Positions 59,080 to 64,000 of a stretch of 64,000 nucleotides of DNA are shown here, one piece after another (the stretch's first letter is position 1; every line of letters starts with the position of its first letter). The position numbers and the translations under genes are program-made. The stretch is from positions 28,635,315 to 28,699,314 of the forward strand of contig JAFMSR010000009.1 in assembly GCA_022818135.1 (NCBI GenBank), read 5' to 3'. Below the pieces are notes generated by a model that had not been told where the DNA came from, ran no database searches, and saw only the letters and a program-made list of their open reading frames with translations. The stretch is from Saxidomus purpurata (Eukaryota > Mollusca > Bivalvia > Venerida > Veneridae).

Positions 59080-59540
59080 ATACCACTAAACTGTAACAAT
59101 CCGATGATATACACAAGTTCAGGCTTCGCACCAATCACTTCTGTGTAGTTTTGTAGTTTTCTGACCAGTGATACAGGATTAGTAGCACAAGCATATTAGA
59201 ATATGAGACATCAAAAGACATAGTTCCGCAAAATTCATTGAACTGTAACATGCTGACGAAATGTACAACTACGCTTGACAATGATCACTCATGTGACATT
59301 TGGTAAAATTCAGCTCCAGCGTTTAGGAGAATTAGTACGGACATTATGAAATATGACACATCAGGGTTGCAACTTCCATGGAAATCAATGAACTGGAACA
59401 TGCCGACGACAATTGTGTTCTAATAGGTTTGGTGAAAATCTGGCCAAAGGTAGAGGAGAAGTAGCAAAAACATTATTAAATTTGAAGAATCAATCCCCGA
59501 AAATCACTGAACCGGATGTGCATAACTAAGCTTGGCACTG
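59080..59540. repeat. Diverged tandem units inside the 3.7-kb element
   Basis: About three units of roughly 150 bp share 'attgaact/cgg(a)acatgc.gac', 'tacaactacgcttg' and 'gg.gaaaat..ggcc'. A further unit lies at 60740-60950, on the other side of the nested element. Confidence 0.6.
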
Positions 59541-59548
59541 CTCAATTT

Positions 59549-60748
59549 ACCTTACGCCAGGTTTCTTGATTGACAGATAATAATCTCTTATCAGACCAAT
59601 CAAACAGCTAGCTGCTACAACACGTGGCGAATATGGTTACTAGCCGCCATTTTGTCCGACAAACATTACAATTAATCCGTTGACGGACATGCAATTTCAG
59701 GTATTTTCTATGTAAGGAAGAGTACTTCTTAGAAATAGATCTTTTTTATCGTGACAGTCATATATTTTGTTACCGGGTTTAGTCTCTAAATTTTAAGAGT
59801 TTTGTCACGGACCAATTTTATTTTAGGTCCGTAGTGTTGTGACTCTTCATACATTTTAGAGTGATTTAATAAAATGTTTTGTAAAGTGTGTCTTATCAAA
59901 ACGTGTCATCATGTTTGTGTGTGTGCGAATATATATTAAAAAATTGTTAGTGGACTTGCACATTATAAACTATAAGTGCACAATAATAGTATAAGCCACG
60001 CTGGGTCATATGACTACGGCTGGTAGCGAGGGTAAATGACTCCAATTTGTCTGTCAGTCAGTCCGATGAATCTGTTTCATTTGATTTAAAAAACAATTTA
60101 GATAAATAAATGATTTTTCTAGCTGGACATACAATTGTTTAAAAACATCTGTCAGAAGTCGTATCAAAATGATATAAATATATATGCTTAGAAATGTTCT
60201 GCATATTATCGGTTTTGTTTTACTTATAGAAGTGTCACATTGCCTAAAACATAAGACCCCATAGCATGACCCAGCTCACAGAACCGCTTGCAAAAATTAA
60301 GTCTTCCACGAAATATAAAGTAAAAAACCATGGTCACACAGTTACTTTTATTGATGACACATGTTTATACAAATGCTTATTGATATCTTATCTTTAAGAG
60401 ATTTTCAATTAACAGTATACTGTCAACGCATCATTTAAGAGTATTTAATAATTAATGCGCAGCGGACATAATAATGCTACCGTAAATATTTGATAACGGA
60501 TTCAATGATGCTTATTAAAATAACGCATATGCAAATAACTAGCTTTAATCCGCACGCGTTTCGAAAATTTTGTACCCCCCCCCCCCCCAAATCAAAAGGA
60601 TCATAGTACAGTTAAATATTATCGAATAAATAAAATAACTCTAATGATTTCAGACTTAGTTCAATAGAGATCTGTTTGAGCTCGGACTTCGCAGGAGTAG
60701 TGCCCCTTGATTTCGATGGGCGTGGCTACATCTCTCCTGGCGTAAGGT
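59549..60748. mobile_element. Nested 1.2-kb element with ACCTTACGCCAGG inverted ends
   Basis: ACCTTACGCCAGG at 59549-59561 and CCTGGCGTAAGGT at 60736-60748 are perfect inverted repeats. TCAATT occurs at 59542-59547 and 60748-60753, suggesting a duplication that overlaps the end by one base. It splits the 150-bp unit array. It contains CCAAT-like 'gaccaatcaaa' and the YY1-like GCCGCCATTTTG (59643-59654). No coding frame. Confidence 0.6.
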
Positions 60749-61680
60749 CAATTATCCTAGGTTAAGTGGAAATCTGCCGGATGTTATAGGAGAATTAGCC
60801 ATAACATCATAAAATTACATGTATCAAGGGCGGTTATTCCACTGAAAATCATTGAACCGGAACATGCCGATAATATGTACAACTACGCTTATGTGAAGTT
60901 TGGTGTAAATCCGCCACGTGGTGCCAGAGGAGCTGCATGGACACTTAATGACAAAAAAAGTGACAGACATGTATCACTAATAAATATGTCTCTCACGGAG
61001 GTGGGATACATAATTATTATCAGTATATACATGCTAGATCCTTCTACATAGACTAAACAACTGCCATACTGAATGTTATTAGTTTAAAACCAGTTTTTAT
61101 CCTGATTGGAAAACACCTATTCATGCTTTCTACTTGTTACACATCTGCCGTTATACGTATCCTCATTTTATAACAATCTGCGTTCGTACGTATCTCCTTC
61201 GGTCGTCAGACGTATCCGTTTATCTTCACCCACCTCTATAAATTTGCTTATATCAAAACGATACCACTAATTCCAAAGTCTAGGGCTGTTTGTATTGATA
61301 CTTTATACATTTGTCTGTATACGTGTCTAAGGTCATTGATATATATTGTTATTATAAGCAAATAAATGTCATATTTGGCAACATTACCGTTGTTTTTTCA
61401 ACATTTTAGGGAAATTCTTTATTTAAAAGGCGTCAGTTTATCATAAAACTTCACACATGCTTAGTTTAAACATATTACTACCTATATCAAGCAAAAGGTC
61501 GGACCTAAAAAGAGAAATAATAAAACTATCGGGGTTATTCCAGCGTGCCTGTCATGACGTACATGTATATACATCTGTCGTCAGTAGTACCCATCTGCGT
61601 TCGAAGTAGTCGAATACCCGGGGTGTAAAATACTGCAATAAAATTAGCAAATGAGGTGTTCAATAAACAACACATAAAAC

Positions 61681-62276
61681 TAGAAATCATCGAAACAACC
61701 TTTCTGACAAATTTCAAGGATATCTGGGCTGAAAATGTAACATCTAGAGTGTTAACAAGGTTTTTCCATATTTGGGCTCTGTGACCTAGTTTTTGACCCC
61801 AGATGACCCATATCAGAACTTGGGCTAGAAATCATCTTAACAACCTTTCTGACAAATTTCAAGGATATTTGGGCTGAAAATGTTACCTCTAGAGTGTTAA
61901 CAAGGTTTTTCCATATTTGGGCTGTGTGACCTAGTTTTTGACCCCAGGTGACCCATATTAAAACTTGAGCTAGAAATCAACCAAACAACCTTTCTGACAA
62001 ATTGCCAGATATTTGGACTGAAACAGTAGCCTCTAGAGCCTTAACAAGATTTTTCTATTTTTGGGCTCTGTGACCTAGTTTTTGACCCCAGATGACCCAT
62101 ATTCGAACTCGTCCGAGTAATTACTGGGACAAACATCCTGACCAAGTTTCGTGACAATTGAGGAAAAAAATGTGACCACTAGAGTGTTAATGAACTAAAT
62201 GTGGACGGACGACGGACGACAGACGACGGACATTCATCGATCCTAATAGCTCACCCTGAGCCAGCTCAGGTGAGCT
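61681..62276 (-). repeat. D-family repeat, reversed, about four units
   Basis: It has the same units and 5' palindrome (62248-62276) as 54818-56490, but the 3' end is missing. It begins 50 bp outside the 3.7-kb element. Confidence 0.88.
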
Positions 62277-62790
62277 AAAATGTAATAAAGGGAAATAATT
62301 CAAAAATAGGATAAGCTAGAGTTAAGGTCCTTGTACACTGCACTTCCTCTCAATGTCCTCTGTCTGTGTGTAAAGTTTAAACAAATTCCCTGGAAAACTT
62401 TCAGAGTTATATTCTGGACCAAAGTGTTATATAAAAAAACAGTAAGTCGAGATAACTCAAAAATAGACTAAGGTACGGTTATGGTTCTTGGACACTGCAC
62501 TGTGTCTTAATGTCCTCTGTAAGTATATGCAATTTGAATCAAATTGGTTCAGTACTTATGGAATTATGGCCCAGACAACAAAATTCAGTAAAGGGAGGTA
62601 ATTCAAAAATAGGACAAGCTAGAATTAAGGTCCTTGTTCACTGCACTCCCTGTCAAAGTCCTCTGTCTGTGTGTAAATATTTAATAAATTCCCTTGAATA
62701 CTTTCATAGTTCTGCTCCAGACAAAAGTGTGATGGACGGAAGGACTCACGCACGCACGCACGGATGGAGCCCATTACCATATGAAGAGGG
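62277..62790. repeat. J-family tandem units
   Basis: About four units contain 'aaagggaggtaattcaaaaatagg', 'cactgcact..ctgtcaa' and 'gtcctctgtctgtgtgtaaa' (each imperfect). It ends in 'gatggacggaaggactcacg', a cgca run and a G-rich tract. Confidence 0.65.
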
Positions 62791-64000
62791 GGGGGGCGGG
62801 GGAAATAGAAAAAATTGAGGGGGTTGACAAACATTTTTATATAACTCTATCTTGTTATCAAGTCTGATATTCATCAACACTTTCTTGAAGTTCTGAAGTT
62901 TTTTGAAGTTTCAAATGATAGGTGATTGCTGAGAGACTTACTTGGCTGTCTAATATTAAGATATGTCTGTGATAGTAGTCTGCATGCAAACCGTTAACCA
63001 AAATGTGCAAGTCCAACAAGGGTCATAATTTGAGTTAAATTCAAGCAATAATTATCTAACTTGACTGTCTGATACCTCTTTAGAGATAAATGTAGTTTTA
63101 AATAAATCCCATAACTGGATATGTGGATGATAGTAGCATGTAGGAATGGCAAAGAATAACCTGATATCCGAATATTCGTTCAGCTTCCGAATATTCAGAT
63201 ATAATAAAGGTATCCGTGTATTCAGTAAATTTGTCCCAAAAACGAATTTCAATGAAAAACCTAAATATTTTCGTGTTGTTTTCATGACGATAATTAATTT
63301 TCAATTACGGCCGATAAAGTGTCAGTTTAAAATACCCGGTTGCTCTGGTGATGACACTTACTAAAGTCAATCTTTAGTGATAGACAAAAGAGATTATGCA
63401 AACAAAAGAGTTTCAATTTCTAGGTGTGAATTGTTGAACAAACATTTAGATTAAGGACAATTATGATGCAAGTGTTTTAAAGCCTTGTTTAGGCCGATAC
63501 ATATTGAGAGGCGCTTACTTTAGCCATTGCAATTATGAAGTATATTTTTGTACAGCGCCCCGTTTTACAAACATTAAACAAGTTTATTGAATAATTTTAC
63601 ATTTTTTAATTAATGAAAAAAATTCAGGTTGTTATTAATTGAAGCTTTTCTTTCTCAGTCCTATTAAGCCTCCTGCAGATCTATAAGGACTGAAGCAGCA
63701 GATAAAGAAAATAAATGTCCGTGTAATGACTCTGTCACGGAGAAAACGAAACCGAAAGTACAACAGTCCTTACAGAGTTAGCTCCCGTAATAACAACTTG
63801 TATGAAATTTAATTTATCCTAATTTTATGACATGAATGATTGAATCTTATAGCCATTAATTGTCTGACTTAAAAGATATAAAAGTAAGTTCTCGGGATAG
63901 AATATTCGCCTGGCTAGGGTAACGGTAAGCTATAAATTGTAAAATCGCGAAAATATGTGACAAATTGATCAACAACGTATTAGATTTAGTACATAAAACG
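62791..64000. other. Window end, nothing supported
   Basis: AT-rich sequence. 63160-63230 has a few 'ccgaatattc' repeats. No NSF-like exon, other exon or repeat head was recognised. Confidence 0.45.

Larger units (their letters stand above)
57923..61625. mobile_element. 3.7-kb element with about 100-bp terminal inverted repeats and 6-bp target duplication
   Basis: The first about 75 bases (CACCCCGGGTATTCG...) are almost perfectly repeated inverted at the end, and similarity fades out by about 100 bp (57923-58018 versus 61534-61625). TAAAAT flanks both sides (57917-57922 and 61626-61631). Motifs CGAACGCAGA and TGACGACAGA from the terminal repeat recur subterminally (58340-58410 and 61178-61208). 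There is no long reading frame. It contains a nested 1.2-kb element and diverged 150-bp units. The superfamily is uncertain: 6-bp duplications are known for IS3EU, Dada and Polinton groups. Confidence 0.85.

Overview
This is a eukaryotic, AT-rich, intron-dominated window, most likely from a bivalve mollusc. That placement rests on the dense repeats whose ends read AGCTCACCTGG and on the intron sizes, and the species is not determined. Nearly all of the short open frames are chance frames or translated repeats. Only two genes can be supported, and both are partial.

Positions 1-31.4 kb, plus strand: the 3' end of DNAJC13 (RME-8, the endosomal J-domain protein). Four constitutive-looking exons (1632-1772, 4699-4839, 6557-6656, 30811-30911) join in frame to the protein's conserved C-terminus and stop. 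A candidate 15-nt in-frame microexon lies at 12397-12411. A poly(A) signal follows at 31347. The last introns (5.7 and 18.4 kb, or one 24 kb intron if the microexon is skipped) are filled with repeats, including a tRNA-derived SINE (12804-13020), a Harbinger-like element with TAA target duplication (17629-19867) and a pogo/Tigger-like element with TA duplication (15151-16070).

Positions 31.4-50 kb: intergenic space between two convergent genes. It holds a second pogo-like element (32474-33207), many hairpin-ended repeats, a strong CTCF-like motif (44973-44989) and perfect inverted AGGTCA sites. A third pogo-like element (47606-49730) has a reversed hairpin-ended repeat nested in it.

Positions 50-52.6 kb, minus strand: the last two coding exons of an NSF-like AAA ATPase (52397-52593 and 50179-50299), with a poly(A) signal at 50037-50042. 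The rest of that gene must lie at higher coordinates, probably beyond the window. 52.8-64 kb holds a pogo-like element, a reversed array of ten units at 145-bp spacing, a 34/42-bp satellite, and a 3.7-kb element with about 100-bp terminal inverted repeats and a 6-bp target duplication.

The main unexplained system is a set of repeat families (called A to J here) with little shared internal sequence but one architecture. Each has a 5' snap-back palindrome whose arms vary in a compensating way, an internal tandem array with a 145-146 or about 165-bp period, and a 3' hairpin followed by CTCTTGTT (or TTCTAGTT). This resembles non-autonomous rolling-circle (Helentron/HINE or bivalve pearl-like) elements. 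They carry perfect nuclear-receptor half-site arrangements and RFX X-box motifs in many copies. No transposase, RepHel or reverse transcriptase coding frame was seen.
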